NCBI GenBank assembly: GCA_025716855.1
Contig: JAIXMQ010000021.1
Location: 434,001-498,000, forward strand
Source of the DNA: Pilaira anomala
Taxonomy: Eukaryota; Mucoromycota; Mucoromycetes; Mucorales; Mucoraceae
DNA length: 64,000 bases
Direction of reading: 5' to 3'
The notes beneath the pieces are model-generated. The model was not told the origin of the DNA. It worked only from the letters and a program-made list of their open reading frames with translations, and ran no database searches. Positions 47,435-60,472 of the stretch are shown here, piece by piece; position 1 is the first letter of the stretch, and every line of letters begins with the position of its first letter. Position numbers and translations under genes: made by a program.

Positions 47435-47985
47435 TCAGAAAAAGGGTTTATATTTTAGGTTAAAAAAAAAAAAAAATAAGAATCTGATAAACCTGGGACC
47501 TTTTGTTTTAAAATCTGATAAAAAAAAAATTTGTTCGGATCCAATTAAATCCCCACTACGTGACGTCTTGACAATTGGTGTCTTTGAGCCAATCGTTCAG
47601 ATCTTTTTTAGATTTTTGGCTTCTCTCACATTCGCCAAAAAAAAAAAAAAATGTATACTATATTAAAGTATCTAAAGAACCCTTCTTTTTTGGAGTAAAT
47701 TTGCTTTTAAAAACCTTTTTTTATTACAAGAAATGCTTGGAGGGGGGAGGAGGAAAGATTTTAGATTTCTCTTGGGGGCTCAAAAATATGTATATTTACG
47801 AAGTCTTTTTTTATTATTTTATTTTTTTTTAAATCTCAGTCTAATCTTTGTTACAAGACTTTCTTGGACAAGCAAAAAAAAAAAAAAAAGGCATATATAA
47901 AGCAAAAACACATATTTTCTTTTCGGTTTACTTATTACACTTTATAAAAAAAAAAAAAAAAAAAACTTTGGAAATATAAAAGGGT
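47435..47985. other. Intergenic between MMS19 and the MOSC gene
   Basis: AT-rich with A runs and a TGACGTC palindrome near 47559-47565. It holds the MMS19 promoter and the MOSC gene 3' flank. No coding frame. Confidence 0.5.
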
Positions 47986-49156
47986 TTATGCAGTCACCGG
48001 CAATGGACCTTGTTTGAATTCTTCTGGAATACGTTCCAAGACTTCAACTTTATCACCTACACGAATTTTACCAGCAGTTAAAGGCACAACATCACAACAA
48101 AATTGACCCAAATTCGGTTCTTCAGCAAATTGACGTCTTGTTTTTAAATACTCTGCAATACCACCTTTATCACCTGGTACATCCTTTTCTCCTGTATCTT
48201 GATCGATACTAGGTACAGTACAACGTGCAATCGGTTGAATAATGTACATCGTCACTTCTCCCACTCTAAACAAAAAAAAAAAAATAAACATTCAGTTATC
48301 TTTTTGATCCCAACGCCCCCCCCCCCACAACCCAAGTTTTAAAAATGATACGAATTACTTTACTTTGCAACCAACCATTGATCTTCTTCCCAAGCCATTG
48401 TACCAGAGATCGTGATATTATTTCTAAACCTATCCATGGGAATCGCCTTCCCTTGATTCATCCCGGCCTCTTTCAAACCACAATTCACATCTTCCAAACT
48501 CGCATTGAATCCAATCGAAATAGGAGAGTAATCCGTAAATGGTGAATGAATACCTTTTAATTTAGGATGCGCAGGTCGATGATAAACACCCTTTTTAGGA
48601 TCATCTAAACAGACCAATCGAACCGGATTCACTGGATCGTCTTCTTTCACTGGATCATCTAGGTTATGATTATTCTTACAATCATGGGCTCGATGGTTTT
48701 TTAAAAACCTCGTGATCCAATCGGCTACTCTCTCTCCAAGATCATACACTGTCAACTTGGATTTCCAAAGGATCACTTCGCGCTTCGTCAACTTACTGAG
48801 ATCCGGTCGTAAAGGGATCGTGATCGAGTCCTGTCCTTGGCTTGATAACGTAAATGTATTCTTTTCTTCGTCCCAAGCAGGTTGAATAAGAGCTAAAGAA
48901 GCGAATTTTCTATTGTTTTTTTTTTATTAGTGGGGATGTTTCTCTCTCTCTCTCTCTCTCTCTCTGCTTATTTAAGATGATATACTATTTACCTTTGAGT
49001 TACAAAACGATTGTTATCAGCATAGATAATCATGAATCGACGATCATGTTTGATTCCCAAGTTATCCACATCACATGCTTGGACTTCAACACCGTGACAA
49101 GATTTTACTGGGTAAATATGAATACTTTCAACCGTAGGTACAGTAACGGACGCCAT
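47986..49156 (-). CDS. MOSC domain protein, mARC-like molybdoenzyme
   Basis: Related to mitochondrial amidoxime-reducing component, which reduces N-hydroxylated compounds using the molybdenum cofactor. Three exons (49156-48993, 48909-48364, 48265-47986) join to 329 aa. The MOSC N-terminal beta barrel opens with VESIHIYPVKSC and LGIKHDRRFMII. The MOSC domain follows, with DRFRNNITISGTMAWEEDQW, ARCTVPSIDQDTG, LKTRRQF and NLGQFCCDVVPL...IRVGDKVEVL. There is no N-terminal membrane anchor as in human mARC. Position 283 is Phe (RRQF) where human mARC1, from memory, has the Cys thought to bind molybdenum, so activity may differ. Divergent with ERG3. Confidence 0.88.
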
Positions 49157-49728
49157 TTTTTTTTATAGCAGAAACAAAAACGAGAAAAGAAAAAAGAGAT
49201 TTTTACAAACAAAATGACGCGAGGATAAATAAATAAATGAGATCCAACGTCACAAACACAACAACACTGCTGCTGTGTAATCTCATGACATGCCAAAAAG
49301 CAAGTTCTTGATTACATGTAGAATTTAATAGTTTTTGAACTTTTTAAAAACAAGGCTTCTGTATTCTTATTTGAACGCCCTTTTAAAATATATATATATA
49401 TATTATGAAAGACAGGCACAGAAGTAGTAGCAAGATATTTTATAAATATATACAATGTGTGTATAATCACTTTTTCTTAAAATAGAATAAAACTTTATTT
49501 TGGGTAATATAAATATTATATATATAAACGCAAAAAAATGGTGCGATTCTAACACACAACTGTTTTATTATTAGTGCGGACAGACATACAGAAATTTCCG
49601 AGTAAAAAAAGGGTCTGTCCTTTAAAAAATTACAGGTTAGTACAAAATAATTATTAAATAGAATGTTTTTTTTTTATTTTATTTTTTGTTTTTCTTTTTT
49701 TCTTATTAAAAAAAAAAAAAAAAAAAAA
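49157..49728. promoter_or_regulatory. Divergent intergenic region between the MOSC gene and ERG3
   Basis: About 570 bp between two head-to-head starts. TATATA-type sequences at about 49390-49401 and 49517-49525 could serve the two directions. The last 60 bp before the ERG3 start are a T-rich tract followed by a long A run. No specific operator was recognised. Confidence 0.4.
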
Positions 49729-50865
49729 ATGGATACGATATTACATTATACAGATGAATATTTTTTTGATATAGTGTATGCCAAAATTTGGCCATCACAT
49801 ACATTGGTCTCAAATGTGACCGGGGCTGTTGTCTCTTCATGGCCTCGTGAAGACTTTTGGCGTATCAATTGTTCTGTATTTGCTATCACTTGTTTCTTTG
49901 GTTGGGCCCTTTATCTTATTACTGCTAGTCTTTCGTACTACTTTGTTTTCGATCACGACTATATGAAGCATCCCAAGTTCTTGAAGAATCAAGTTCGAAT
50001 GGAGATCGAATGTGCTTTAAGTGCCATTCCTTGGATGACCCGTATGTCCTTTTTTTTTTTTTTTTTTCTTTGTTTAAATACTAAATTTTAATTTTTTTTT
50101 TTTTTTTTATAGTCATGACACTTCCTTTGTTTACTGGTGAGGTATTGGGTAAATCCATGTTATACGGTGGTGTCCCAAAGACTTTATATGATTGGATTTA
50201 TTTGGCTCTTTCTCTTCCTAGTTTCTTGTTCTTTACTGATTGTGGTATTTATTGGTTCCATCGTTGGATGCATCATCCCAAGGTCTACAAGTATCTTCAC
50301 AAGGTAAAATAGATAGTTTTTTTTTTTAAAAAAAAAGGGACCCCTTTTATATATATATATATGTACTTACAGAAATTTAATTTAAGCTTCATCATAAATG
50401 GGTGATTCCTACCCCTTTTGCTTCTCATGCTTTCAACCCCATGGATGGTTTCATTCAATCCTTTCCTTATCATATTTACGCTTACATGATCCCAATGCAC
50501 AAGTATTTATACCTTGGATCATTTGTTTTTGTCAATTTTTGGACTGTCATGATTCACGATGGTAAAGAGGGTACAAGAGTTTTAGAAAAAGATGTACTAA
50601 CTTCTTTTTTTTTTTTTTTTTAGGTGAATTCATTTCTCATTCTTCCGTTATTAACACCAGTGCTCATCATTTCATTCACCACGTTTACTTCAACTACAAT
50701 TACGGTCAATATTTCACTTTATGGGATATTCTCGGTAATTCTCATCGTCAACCTGGAGAGGAACAATACGATAAAGCCATCCGTGACGATCATAAAGTAA
50801 TGGCTCGTCAAGCACACGAAGCAAACACAATCGAAGGAAAACTTGCAAAGCCAAAGACCCTTTAA
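49729..50865 (+). CDS. ERG3: C-5 sterol desaturase
   Basis: Introduces the C5-C6 double bond into episterol-type sterols in the ER, a late step of ergosterol synthesis. Four exons (49729-50041, 50113-50303, 50387-50561, 50624-50865) join to 306 aa. The three His boxes of the fatty acid hydroxylase/sterol desaturase family are present: HRWMHH (154-159), HKLHH (167-171, formed across the exon 2/3 junction) and HHFIHH (241-246). Hydrophobic segments flank them. The start [17 protein letters not shown] directly follows a 20-base A run; an in-frame ATG at 49663 would only add poly-Phe/poly-Lys and is rejected. It is somewhat shorter than the yeast enzyme. Confidence 0.95.
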
Positions 50866-51882
50866 ACTCATTTATTATTATTATTATTATTATTTTATTA
50901 TTATATACACACCAAATTTAATAGCGGGTAACCTGGAGCTACCCTTTTTACAAAAAAAAAAAAAAAAATACATGTATAACGATTTGTAAATTATATTTGT
51001 ATTTTTTTTTTCTTTATCTCTTCTCTCCTTTTCTTTCCCAAAAAACCCCCCATCTCTCTCTCTTTTCATTCATCCCGAAAGCATTTTTTTTTTTTTCATA
51101 CACACACAAAGATCTCTCTCTCTCTCTCTTTTTTATTATTTAACTATTATTTATTTTATATACTTTTTTTACTTACAATAATATAGAATTTAATAAAAAA
51201 AAAAAACCTTTTTCATTATAAACAAATAGATGATCTCCATAGTTACGTTTATTTATGCACTAACAAATCCCTTTTTTTTATTTTATATTTTAACTTTGCC
51301 CTGAGTGATTTAAAAAGAGGTAGGCCGTACTACAACAAAATTAAAAAAAAACACACACACACACGGGGATAGTTGTGCCGAATTTCGGATTTTTCTATTT
51401 TTTTTTTTTTTTTTCTGGAAAAAAAAAAAACTTTACTGAAAGCCGTAATATAGGGTTTTATACTTTCTTAAGAAAAAAAAAAAAAAAAAAGGGGTGTAAG
51501 TTTGATCAGATAACTAAAAAATATGTATAATTTATCGGTTAAACTTCAAACAAATAAACAATACAGTTCATCCGTGTAACCTATCACATATTAATTCCAA
51601 GTGTGTTTACACTTTTGTTTACTATTCTTTTACTGTATTGTATTTTATCTTCACAATGTTCGAGCCAACCTCTCTCTCTCTCTCTTTCTTTTCATTTGAT
51701 CGTATGAATGGCTAATGATTAAAATAATTTACTGACAAAATTATTAAGATCTTTTTTTTTTTTTTTTTTTAAAAAAATTGTCAAGCGGCATTCATAAAAC
51801 CGCATAAAGTGTGAAGGATACCCTTTTTTAGGTTTTATTTCCAAACAAATTTTAATTTATACGGCGTAATTTAGGCCGACGC

Positions 51883-51916
<34 letters not shown>

Positions 51917-53843
51917 GGTCCAGATGAAGCAAATTCTCATTTACAAGAACACATCTGTTTGTTACACTATTCAATAACCGAGAGAGCCTATAAAAATAAA
52001 ATCTGTCAAAGACTCCGGACCTAAAAACTATATTACTTTTTATTAGATTGATTACATATATATATATTATCTCTCTTTGTTTTGTTTTTTTTTTTCAATG
52101 GCTGATGACACTATAATTTTTTAAAATGCAAGATAAATAAAGCAGTAAAAAAAAAAAAATTACTGTTTTCTTCTGTAACACCAAAGAACCCTGTTGATGA
52201 CCTCAAATCACCTGATCTAGAATATCACCTGCCTTGCCTTTTTTATACCATCAAATCGGTATGTTAACCAGCATTAGCGTTGTATAATGTACGAAGAGCC
52301 ATACTCTACTCACGATGAAACATAATAGACATTATCTTTTTTAATATTTGAGAGCCTGATTATTTTTAAAACGATGTATCATTCGTAAGCCAACGTAGAC
52401 AACAATTTTTAGTTGATGTTTGAAAATGCCTTTTTTTTTTTCATCACTTGAAAAGAGAAGCACACACTCTTCAGTAATTATGATGAAAAAGAGAGAGAAG
52501 AACACGACAATCTTTTACAATATTTTTTTTTTCATTAAATAATCCATTCTCTGGAAGGTTTACATTCATTCGCTTGTATTATAACATTTTACAATTATAA
52601 ACGAGAGTGAAAATAATTATAAAATATCCAAAAGCTATAGGAGAGAGATGAAAGGGCAGTTTTATTACTAGTAAAAAAAAACACACATACATAGTTTAAT
52701 CACTTTAGGTCTTCCCATCCAACAAAAAACTAAAGCTTCCGTATTATGTTTCTTTCAAATTTTAAGTCTATAAAAAAAAGGGGTCTACTTAACTTATGTT
52801 AATGGCATCAGAATACATTAGAGTCACTAAAAATCGGCAAAAATATGTGTGCTAAAAGTCAAGAGAGGTGCATGTTTAGGGATTTTGATCCAAATTGGAA
52901 CTTATTCCAAGATTTAAATATTTTTCACTCATTCTCCCATTTTATTCTATCTATATAAATCAATTTTCAGTTAAAATTATCGTCTTCAAATGGCAATCAA
53001 AAAAAAAAAAAAATCATAAGGCCAATCTTTGAAAAGAAAAAAAAAGTGGCATTTTTTAGAGTTAAGAGGAATCGTTTTTTACATTATGGTCAATATTGTA
53101 TATATCGCACTTTTTTTCTAGAGAGCTATACATCAACGGATGGAATTTCTGTTTTTTTTTTCTCTTCTAAAATGTAGTCTATCGCTGAGCTTCTCTTTCA
53201 ACTATTCATTAGCCTATATATATATATACATACATTATTCTCTTATATAAATTACATCAATGTAAAGTAAAAGGGCAACTGATTTTGGAAACTACATAAA
53301 ACCCATTCATACTGACTATTGTGAAAAAAAAATCCATATAATTAGTAATGTAAATAAATATCTGATTATAGTATTGATCAAAATCCCACGTCTTCGGTTT
53401 AGTGACAACGACTGCAGGTCGCCTAGTTACTAAGTCATCATCATGCATTTTAATGAAAAATTTCGACGGGTTACACGATTAATTTGTGATACCTTTTTAA
53501 CCATATTAGCTCACCTGTAGTACCCTTTTTTTTTTTTGAAAAACAATGAATGAAAAACTATTTGGAAGAACAGTAGTAGATTTAAACCATTTGAAAAAAA
53601 AAACATGTTTAAAAAAAACATGAATTGCTATAAAAAAAAACAATATTATTTGCCACTCAGGGAAAACCACGTTTTTTTTTTTTACTATAGCGACATGAAG
53701 ATCAAAATAAAAGCGATATCGGTGAGTGACCAAGGAAAAAACATTGAAGTGCGTCCATATAGCATCTAGTCTGTTTTAAAGCGAGAAGCAATGAAGTTTA
53801 CCAGAGCGTATAAATGATTATCGAAAATTATCCCGTATTTTCT

Positions 53844-53878
<35 letters not shown>

Positions 53879-54280
53879 ATGTGATCAAAAATATGTTAAT
53901 TAATTGTACCTCTCTCTCTCTCTGGGAAAACGCTGAATTGGAATAGCTGGGAAAATAAAGAACTTGTTTCTCATATTTTTTACGTAAATATATATATATC
54001 TATATACATAATGTATTTAGTGTGTGTGTTTTCTATTTACACGTCTATATATACACATGTGCATGACTTTATTTTATTTTAAAATGTGTCCAAATATGTA
54101 ACTATCAAAAAAAAAAAAAAAAAACGGATCAAATCTTATCAGTTGAAAATTGTCAACATTGGTCTTTTTGAGATCGAAAAAGTAGTACCGACGACACAAG
54201 AAAATCGTCATTAAAGAATCACAGATCTTAAATGCAACGCATGAAAAAAAAAATGAGTCTTTCGTTCCCTTATCATAAAA
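50866..54280. other. Long gene-free interval before alpha-glucosidase copy B
   Basis: About 3.4 kb with no credible open frame. It holds microsatellites: ATT repeats at about 50875-50895, CT runs near 51113-51128 and 51669-51686, a GA run at about 53847-53874, and an A run of about 33 bases near 51882-51914. The last few hundred bases carry patchy similarity to the copy A upstream region. Confidence 0.5.
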
Positions 54281-54480
54281 GAGATCAAGTTACATTTATT
54301 TGTATCCCGGAATTGACTTCAAGTTCTAGTCGGGAAACTGGTAATTACACTTTACCAAAGAGAGAGACTCAGGGAAAAAAAAAAAAGATCAAGTTGATCT
54401 ATTGACTCTTTTAAAAAAAATATCAATATTCGAAATATACACTAGTTTTTTTTTTTTTTGTCAGACCGGGAAAAAAAAAA
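54281..54480 (+). promoter_or_regulatory. Promoter blocks shared with alpha-glucosidase copy A
   Basis: Contains, in order, GAGATCAAGTTACATTTATT (54281-54300, continuing to 54306), TAGTCGGGAAACTGGTAA (54327-54344) and GTCAGACCGGGAAAAA (54460-54475). All three also precede copy A in the same order. A CGGGAAA core occurs twice. The surrounding bases have diverged, so the blocks may be under selection. A TATAAATAAGAA element at about 54532-54543 is also shared. Confidence 0.6.
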
Positions 54481-54600
54481 AGAAGAAGAAGTCGTTTCGT
54501 TTAATTAGATTATCATCTATAATGCAATTGACTATAAATAAGAAGACAACATTTCCAATTATTTTTTGTCTTTACTGAAAACAATATCTCACATTAAAAA

Positions 54601-57600
54601 ATGGCAAAGATATCTTTTATTTTTGTTGCTATTGCACTTACCTTTTCAACTGTGCTCTGTCAAACAGAAGCAACTTATGGTAATATACTTTTTATTATTA
54701 TTATTATTATTATTTTACTACCATATATCTTTAGTAGAAGGATATTAATCTTAGTTTTAATCATAAAATAGCCGTAAGCTCTTCTGCTCCTGGTTACAAG
54801 GTAGATGGCAAGGTCTCAAAGACCAAGAGTGGGCTTCAAATTCCTCTTACCCTTCACTCCAAGAAACAAGAAGGCGTGGATATGTATGGTAAAACCATTG
54901 AAGACCTTGTTGTTGATGTTGAATATGAAACAGAAGATAGACTTCATGTCAAGGTAACACCTATAAAAAAAAAACATATATATACTCCTCATCATGTGGA
55001 TAATACTCATCTTCTGTCTTTTTTTTTTCTTAGATCTCTGATAAAGCTAAAAAGCAACCTGTTGTCCCAGACTCTCCATTAGGTTTTGTGAGACCTAAAT
55101 TGACTAAATTTGCCAAGAAGACAAACTATGATTTCCAATATACCGCTAAACCTTTTAGTTTCAAGGTTGTACGTAAATCAGATCGCGTTGCTGTCTTTGA
55201 TACGGCTTCTTTACCTATTGTCTTTGAAGATCAATATCTTGAAATCTCTACTAAGGTTCCCAAGGATGCTAACATCTATGGTTTTGGTGAAGTTACTGCT
55301 CCTTTCAGACGTACTACAGTAAGTTTTTTTTTTTTTTTTTTTTTCTCTTTTACGGTCCTGATTCATGGTATTAACGCACCGACTTTTTTTTTATTATTAT
55401 TATTATTAGAATGTAACCACTATCTGGGCTCGTGATAATGCAGATGAGTAAGTGATAAAATACTCTATACTCAGGCGAATAAAAAAGCTAACTTTCACCT
55501 TTTTAGTATGTACCGTAATATCTATGGTTCGCATCCTTATTATACTGAAATCCGTGACGGAAAAGCACATTCTGCTTTACTTATGTCCAGTCATGGTATG
55601 GATGTTATTACTGCTGAAGAAAGAATCACTTACAAAGTCATTGGTGGTGTCCTCGATTTCTACTTCTTTGTTCCCAAGTCCGGAAACCCCAATGAAGTCA
55701 GTATTGCTTTCACTGATTTGATCGGAAAGCCTATGATGCCTTCTCATTGGATGCTTGGATGGCACCATTGTCGTTATGGTTATAAAGATATTGATCAAGT
55801 AGAAGGCGTTGTCAAGAACTATCGTGATCACGGTATTCCTCGTAAGTTACATAATACATTTTTTTTTTTACGTATCATGCTATACAGATTCACTAAAAAA
55901 AAAAGAACTGGTGTTTTTTTTTTGCAATAGTTGAAACCGCTTGGATCGATATTGATTACATGGATGAAACTAAAGATTTCACTGTTGATAATGCCAAGTT
56001 TCCTTTGGATCGTTTAGTTGACTTTGGTAAAGACCTTCATGAAAACAAGCAAAGATACGTCATGATGGTTGATCCCGCCATTTCTACCAACACAAGTTAC
56101 GCACCTTATACGCGTGGTGTTGAAATGGATATCTTTATGAAGAACCCAGATGGTACGGATTACATTGGTCAAGTCTGGCCTGGTTATACGACTTTCCCTG
56201 ATTGGTGGCATCCTAACGCTACCGAGTACTGGACCAAAGAAATCGTTGACTGGGTTGACTTGATTGGTTTGGACGGTCTCTGGATTGATATGAACGAACC
56301 TGCTAGTTTCTGTTTGGGTTCTTGTGGTAGTGGAAAGGTGGATGCAGGTAACTTACCTTATCGTTGGACTTTACCTGAAGATGTTCAAGCCAAGAATTAT
56401 GCTGATCAAGAAGCTGCTTTGATCAAGATGGGTAACCCTGCTGGTGAAACACGTAACTTGCTTTACCCTGGTTATGCTATTAATAACGGTGCTGGTAACC
56501 TTTCTGAAGTCACTGTAGCTACTACTGCTCTTCACTATGGTGGTATTCCTCATTATGATATTCACAATCTTTATGGTCATGCTGAAAGTTATATTACTCG
56601 TCAAGTAATTATTTTTTTTTGGGGGGGGGAGGGGTTTTTTTTTTAAAAAAACATGCAAAAGACTCATTGATTTTTTTTTTTTTTTTTTTTTTTTTTAGGC
56701 CATGATTGAACAAAACAAAAAGGTCCGTCCTTTCGTTTTGAGTCGTTCTACATTCGTTGGTTCTGGTGCTTATGTTGGTCACTGGACTGGTGATAACCAT
56801 TCATTATGGGAATACTTAAGAGTCTCTCTTCCTACCGTTCTCAGTATGCAATTATTCGGTGTTACTTACTCTGGTGCTGATGTTTGTGGTTTCAACCAAG
56901 CTACGACCGAAGAATTATGTACGAGATGGTCATCCATTGGTGCATTTTATCCTTTTGCCAGAAACCATAACGCTATTGGTGAACCTGATCAAGAACCTTA
57001 TCTTTGGGAAAGCACTGCTGAAGCTTCCCGTAGAGCTCTTAATGCTCGTTATGCCTTACTTCCTTATATGTATACCGTCTTTGAAGAATCTAACCGTTTA
57101 GGTACTGGTGTCTGGCGTTCTCTCTACTTTGAGTATCCTGATCAAAACCAACTCGCTTCTAACGATGTCCAAATCTTGGTTGGTACTGATATTCTTCTTA
57201 CACCTGTTGTTGAAGAAGGTGCCACCTCTGTTGTTGGTCAATTCCCTAAGGGTATCTGGTATGATTGGTACAATTATGAAGCTATCACTGTTAAGAAAGG
57301 TATTAAGGATGTCACTCTTGATGCTCCTTTGGTTCATATTCCTATCCATATTCGTGGTGGTGCTATTGTTCCTACCAAGACTCCTAAATACTCTGTTGTT
57401 GATACTTTTGATACCGACTACAACCTTATTATTGCGCTCGATGAAAATGATAGATCTACTGGTAGACTCTACATTGATGATGGTGAGTCTTTAGAAGTTA
57501 AGGAATCCGCTGATATTGAATTCAGTTACAAGAACAAGAAGTTGACTGCTAAGGGTAAATTTGGTTACGATAAGGCTGGAAAGATTGATACTATTACTAT

Positions 57601-57739
57601 CGTTGGTAAGTCTGCTGCTAGACTCTCCAGTGCTCGTATCAGAAAGACCAATTTGAAATTGGAAAAGATTGACGGTGCTGTAGTTATCAAGAACGCTGAT
57701 ATTGAATTGACTGAAGGCTTCTCTATCAAGTTCAAATAA
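54601..57739 (+). CDS. Secreted GH31 alpha-glucosidase, copy B
   Basis: Same predicted role as copy A: extracellular release of glucose from maltose and starch fragments. Seven exons (54601-54679, 54772-54953, 55034-55318, 55410-55447, 55507-55841, 55931-56604, 56699-57739) join to 877 aa. Signal peptide MAKISFIFVAIALTFSTVLC. Nucleophile Asp426 in DGLWIDMNEPASF; acid/base Asp563 in GHWTGDNHSLW. Compared with copy A the catalytic core is unchanged and differences are scattered, for example FNQATTEELCTRWSSI versus FNSDATEELCTRWQAI. Introns differ greatly except intron 4, which is almost base-for-base the same. It lies in inverted orientation 17.4 kb from copy A, which fits a recent duplication. 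Confidence 0.95.
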
Positions 57740-58023
57740 AGGTGTTTTACTTTAACTCCATTTCCTTCTCTCGAAATATAATTTATTTGCTTTACTATAA
57801 CATCATAATTAAAAAATTCGATTTTATTTTACAAAATTTTTTATATTTTATTTTTTTATTTAATAAAAAAAAAAAAGAGAGAGAGAGTGGATGTATGTAC
57901 ACATCAATAAAATTGGGGTTAGAAGGATATATAAATAGTTGATGGAAGTATTTTTCTTAAATAAGAAACTAAGCTTTTTTTTTTTCGTTATGAAAAGATA
58001 TATATGGATATAGAGTTTATAAT

Positions 58024-60237
58024 TTAGAAACGTTTGAACATGGCGCGAGGATCTAAATCACCAAAAATATCCATTGCAATCATGGGTTTTTCGATAGTGG
58101 GCTGAATAACTTGAGCCGGTGGTGTTTGAATGTCTTCATCAACAGAGGACGATGAACAGAATTCTAAATAAACAAAATATTTAGTTTTATATAGGTCATA
58201 TTATTAAACTACAAAGTGTATTTACCTTGCCATGGGTCATCATCATCCTCATCACTTTGTGGAAAATCGAATTCTTTAACTTCTGGTTTAGGCTCTTCCT
58301 TAACTATTGAGACAACAGGTGCAGGAATACCTCTTAACGCAGCATACGGATCGTTCTCAGGGACAGATTTTGCAGAAGCAGTTTGAAATTGCGAGAATAC
58401 ACTTGGGTCAAACATAGGTTTTGTTTCTAAATTTATAAAGTGCGTTATGATTAATATATATCCTTTTTAAGCTACAATTAAAAAAAAACCCATCAACTGT
58501 TACCATCATTTGACTTCAAAGCATTTGTTGAGGTAGAGGGCGATAATGGAGAGACAACCGGAGCAGGTGACAACATACCACCACCATAAGTTGGTTTAAG
58601 AACAGTTTTTTCTAATTTGAGACCTGACAATTCCATAAGAATACTATCAAATGAGTTCGGGGTTGGAAGAGGTTTTGAAGTACTGGGTGTAACAACTGGT
58701 GAGGCTGAGGTTGATGCATTACCACGAATAGCAGTAGCTGGGTTTATACATATTTTGTGTGAGCATAAACATTTTCTCAAAATAGATTATATGTGTACTT
58801 ACATGGTGATTGAATAATACCATTTCCAAAATTAACCAAAGTTGAAGACTGTATTAATAGAACAAGTTTTTTTTTTAGGAAAAGGTTAGTTACATCGGCT
58901 GATGCATTTTTTTTTTTTTTTTTTAAGTTGTCACTACCTTTAATGGTTTGTTTTCTTCTTGACGTTGAGAATGAACAAATGCTTTGTTTGCTTGAGCAAC
59001 ATTGATTTTTAAAGAAGGCATCGTCTTTTGTTCTACTACTGATTTAACTGGATCAGGTAATTCTTCTACGGGATGATCGAGAGAGATATTGAGGGAGCTC
59101 ACTTCTTGAATTGGTAAATCTTCTTCAACAACAAGAAAGTCTTTCGATGCAATTGTGTTACGACATCGTTCTGCGATCTGTTCGGCAGTTAAGACAGTTG
59201 CGCCACACGAATTCTCAGTTGATGAAATAGAGTAACGGGTACTTTCGGTAGAGTTACGGTTGCTGTTCATACTACGGCGCTTGCTACTAACATAATCCTC
59301 TTGGGGTTGACTTTGAGCAGATACAAAACTCTTGGCAGACAAAGATGAATGATTGCTTTCCATGGAAGCTCTACCAGTGGGTGTAGTAGGAGGAGGAGGA
59401 ATATTGAGACTATGAGAGCTATTGAATTCATGAGTAGCATCAACAGGAACAGAAGAGGTAGAGGCATTAACAGGGACTTCTACGTTTACTTCTTCCTCTT
59501 TATCGTCCTTCATGAAATTCATCTCATTATCAGCAATTAAAGGAATACGAGAGAAACCTGAAACCATTTTTGATCTGGATTTGGTCACAATGGGAAGACC
59601 GTCTTCGGTAAATTGCTTGGCAAGCATAGTTCGGACCTTATCCTTATGAGATTGAAGCAATGCATGATCTAACCATTTATTTTCGAAATACTTTTGTCTC
59701 ATAAAGGCGCGAATATCGTCGTCAGACTCAGGTTCAGGGGAATTATGCGTACTATAATTGCTCAACCAGATCTTACGAGCAACTTCATTACCACCTTGTT
59801 TGAGAGCAACTAATTCAGCACCAGAGAATTTACTAGCAGAAATAGCCTTAACACGATGTCCTACTTCACGACTTTTAAAAGATAGTTTGGTTAGTATGTT
59901 TATTGTTTACATTGTACTATCCTATACATACACTAGACCGGAACATCTGGCACAAATAAACGTTTGAATAGTGGTGTTTACAAAGAAAGGACTCTAAATT
60001 AGGTCAATGTTTAGTTTGAATGTGGCTGAATAAGTACTGGCGACTTTTTAGAGTGTTATACATACCTTGGTTGGGCAGTCAAAACATTTCTTGTTATCCT
60101 TCAAGCGTAACAAATCACGTACTTTTCTATATGATTTAAACAATAATTAAAGACCTGTAGTAAATAACAATGATAATTGCAAAGTTGACATACTTTTGGT
60201 TAAGATCTTCTTGTTTTTTAGCAAGAAATAAAGACAT
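58024..60237 (-). CDS. ArfGAP domain protein, AGFG-type
   Basis: Predicted GTPase-activating protein for Arf-family GTPases in vesicle traffic. Eight exons (60237-60194, 60126-60066, 59993-59932, 59871-58938, 58848-58803, 58737-58504, 58426-58226, 58163-58024) join to 573 aa. The ArfGAP zinc finger is CFDC-x16-CARC, with GLVREVGHRVKAIS and GNEVARKIWL following, which resembles AGFG/Hrb and yeast GTS1-like proteins more than the classic CSGxHRxLG type. The finger is split over exons 2 and 3. After residue ~120 the chain is Ser/Pro/Asn-rich and probably disordered, with scattered Phe-containing short motifs (DPSVFSQF, EFDFPQ, DDPW, FGDLDPRAMF) that could bind coat or EH/adaptor proteins. Divergent with LDAH over 235 bp. 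Confidence 0.88.
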
Positions 60238-60472
60238 ATTGAAATAAGTTATTGTTTTTAAAGTTGAAAGGTTTTTTTTTTAAAAAAGGTAAAGAGGAAA
60301 GAGATCAGAAATTCAATTCGAAATTGGGCTGAGCCATTTTATAACAATTTAAGTGTACCAAGCGTGGCTTATTTTTGTATTACTTGTTTAAGAATAAACA
60401 TATCATCAATTTACTTTTTTTTTTCTTCTCTCTTTCCTTATCTAGCCTTTCGTTTGTTTTTTTTGTGTTCCC
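60238..60472. promoter_or_regulatory. Short bidirectional promoter (ArfGAP / LDAH)
   Basis: Only 235 bp separate the two head-to-head start codons. The region has T/A runs and pyrimidine-rich leader sequence on the plus side (60415-60460). Both promoters must fit here. Confidence 0.5.

Noticed and set aside
49663..49728. Upstream in-frame ATG for ERG3
   Set aside because: It would add only Phe and Lys stretches from T and A runs. The Met at 49729 fits the family N-terminus.
53257..53733. Two minus-strand frames of 63 and 75 codons
   Set aside because: Composition is dominated by Phe/Lys from homopolymers, with no splice structure or family resemblance.
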